DNA of 6,512 nucleotides from an uncultured Gammaproteobacteria bacterium (lineage in GTDB: Bacteria > Pseudomonadota > Gammaproteobacteria > GCA-001735895). Numbering within the stretch: the first letter of the stretch is position 1; each line of letters begins with the position of its first letter. The DNA lies in contig CALJQI010000034.1 in assembly GCA_937980285.1 (NCBI GenBank), forward strand, positions 1 to 6,512, written 5' to 3'. Under the pieces are notes generated by a model. The model was not told where the DNA came from. It made no database searches and was given only the letters and a program-made list of their open reading frames with translations. Positions 5,892 through 6,512 of the stretch are shown here, in pieces. A program made the position numbers and the translations under genes.

Positions 5892-5922
5892 GCCCCGCGG
5901 ATACTCAATAACGGCGCGGGGC
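5892..5922. repeat. GC-rich stem-loop downstream of the dihaem cytochrome gene
   Basis: The arms GCCCCGCG (5892-5899) and CGCGGGGC (5915-5922) are a perfect eight-base inverted repeat with a 15-base loop, 71-101 bp past the stop of the dihaem cytochrome gene. On the minus strand it is followed only by GGATTT, so it is at best a weak or factor-assisted terminator or an RNA-stabilising 3' structure. Confidence 0.45.
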
Positions 5923-5940
5923 TTCATCCAGAAATATCTA

Positions 5941-5946
5941 ATTATA
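5941..5946 (-). promoter_or_regulatory. Possible sigma-70 -10 element (weak)
   Basis: TATAAT occurs on the minus strand immediately next to the left dyad element. No credible -35 hexamer lies 16-18 bp upstream (CGAATC at 17 bp), and the region is AT-rich, so this may be chance. If used, it would give a leader of about 150 nt carrying both stem-loops and a basal level of operon expression. Confidence 0.2.
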
Positions 5947-5993
5947 TCTCATAAATGAGAATTGATTCGCGAATTATCTCATAAATGGGAATT
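5945..5993. repeat. Two tandem dyad elements 30 bp apart, candidate enhancer or operator sites
   Basis: The 19-bp element TATCTCATAAATGRGAATT occurs at 5945-5963 and 5975-5993 with one base difference. The left copy contains the perfect dyad TCTCAT-AA-ATGAGA (5947-5960); the right copy has one arm mismatch (ATGGGA). Exactly between them is the ten-base palindrome ATTCGCGAAT (5965-5974). The 30-bp period is about three helical turns, so both dyads face the same side of the DNA, and they lie about 160 and 190 bp upstream of the predicted sigma-54 start, which suits activator binding. The two-base loop makes an RNA hairpin role unlikely. The right copy touches the cytochrome stop codon. Confidence 0.55.
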
Positions 5994-6512
5994 TATTGTT
6001 GGTCTAATTGATAAAACGCCTCGTCGATGTAACTGATGATCTGTCCAATCTCGTCGTCGCTGAGCACGTTTTTCCAGGCCGGCATGGAGGTGTTCGCGAG
6101 ACCGTTGCGTATACGCTCGAGCAACAGCTCCCTCGTCATCTGTCGCATGAAGTTAGCGTCGGTCAGGTTGCGCGGTTTAGGTTCGAGAAAACTGCCTATC
6201 CAGTTATCGCCGGTGCCGTCCGCCGCGTGACAGAATGCGCAGTTCTGTTGCCAGAGCTCTTTACCCTGGCGAGCCTGGTTCGACATGTTTTGCAGCGACG
6301 GGGCGATATCGTGCCTGGCGTAAATACTGGCCGACGACACGGCGTCGATGTCGGTATGCGAGTAATTGTTACGCGGGTAGGAAACCGACTGTTTGCTCCA
6401 GATTTCACCTTCGTCGCTGACCACGGCGCGATCGTGGCAGGTGATGCAGCTGGTCAGGTAGAGTTGCTTGCCGCGGGTTTGTTCAGGGTTCAGTTGCTGC
6501 CAGGGCACATCC
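5993..6512 (-). CDS. Dihaem cytochrome c, N-terminal part missing (window edge)
   Basis: The last 172 residues of a c-type cytochrome are present, numbered from the first full codon at 6511; the frame is open at the edge and a GTG at 6508 is unlikely to be the start because no signal peptide follows. There are two haem motifs, CITCH (22-26) and CAFCH (91-95). The C-terminal domain is a standard class I fold with HAADGTGDNWIGSFLEPKPRNL, the axial ligand Met143 in TSMPAW, and a closing helix. The first haem domain is short: only about 65 residues separate the motifs, and its second ligand is not evident (Met76 or a His such as His52 or His67 are possible). It should carry electrons in the periplasm or as part of a membrane complex encoded to the right. 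It reads in the same direction as the operon but is separated from it by 206 bp. Confidence 0.85.
   Translation of the reverse strand, partial: DVPWQQLNPEQTRGKQLYLTSCITCHDRAVVSDEGEIWSKQSVSYPRNNYSHTDIDAVSSASIYARHDIAPSLQNMSNQARQGKELWQQNCAFCHAADGTGDNWIGSFLEPKPRNLTDANFMRQMTRELLLERIRNGLANTSMPAWKNVLSDDEIGQIISYIDEAFYQLDQQ

Noticed and set aside
5821..5922. Intrinsic terminator after the dihaem cytochrome gene
   Set aside because: Two good stem-loops exist, but neither is followed by a T-tract on the minus strand, so they are reported as inverted repeats only.
5951..5969. Fur-box-like sequence around AATGAGAATT
   Set aside because: Only about half of the 19 consensus positions match and the second half-site is missing; the dyad TCTCAT-AA-ATGAGA explains the sequence better.

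Overview
The window looks like a chromosomal segment of a GC-rich proteobacterium, most likely a gammaproteobacterium. The evidence is two outer-membrane-type lipoprotein signals, c-type cytochromes, a sigma-54-dependent NtrC-family activator and a textbook -24/-12 promoter. No mobile element, tRNA, rRNA or CRISPR is visible. The species cannot be named from the sequence.

Layout, left to right: a TPR protein on the plus strand (4-486, probably cut at its 5' end) converges on a long minus-strand operon. A candidate minus-strand terminator sits in the 32-bp gap between them, overlapping the TPR stop codon. The operon runs leftward from about 5791 to 519 and holds six genes with junctions of 5, 3, 12 (9 if the alternative cytochrome start is used), -1 and 38 bp. 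In order they are: a ResA/TlpA-like thioredoxin lipoprotein; an NtrC-type response regulator with intact REC, AAA+ and Fis-type HTH domains; a secreted Sel1-repeat protein; a small monohaem cytochrome c; a seven-motif Reg_prop beta-propeller lipoprotein; and a second, paralogous propeller protein with a signal peptide or anchor. Upstream lies a 206-bp gene-free region (5787-5992) and then the 3' part of a dihaem cytochrome c gene (5993-6512, cut by the window edge).

The gene-free region is rich in structure. It has an exact match to the sigma-54 core promoter (TGGCAC-N5-TTGCA, minus strand 5817-5802), a composite inverted repeat (5821-5869), a GC-rich stem-loop (5892-5922), and two near-identical 19-bp elements with dyad symmetry spaced exactly 30 bp apart (5945-5993), which resemble tandem enhancer sites. 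Because the second gene of the operon is itself a sigma-54 activator, positive autoregulation is the natural inference.

How the parts may fit together (inference): Reg_prop propellers are normally the periplasmic sensor part of hybrid histidine kinases. Here two are free-standing, exported proteins encoded with a response regulator but with no kinase, next to a thiol-disulfide protein and a cytochrome whose expected axial methionine is replaced by cysteine. This could be a dispersed cell-envelope redox or ligand sensing module that controls itself through sigma-54. The most unusual points are the kinase-less propeller pair, the Met-to-Cys cytochrome, and the promoter lying so close to the first start codon that the message would be nearly leaderless.
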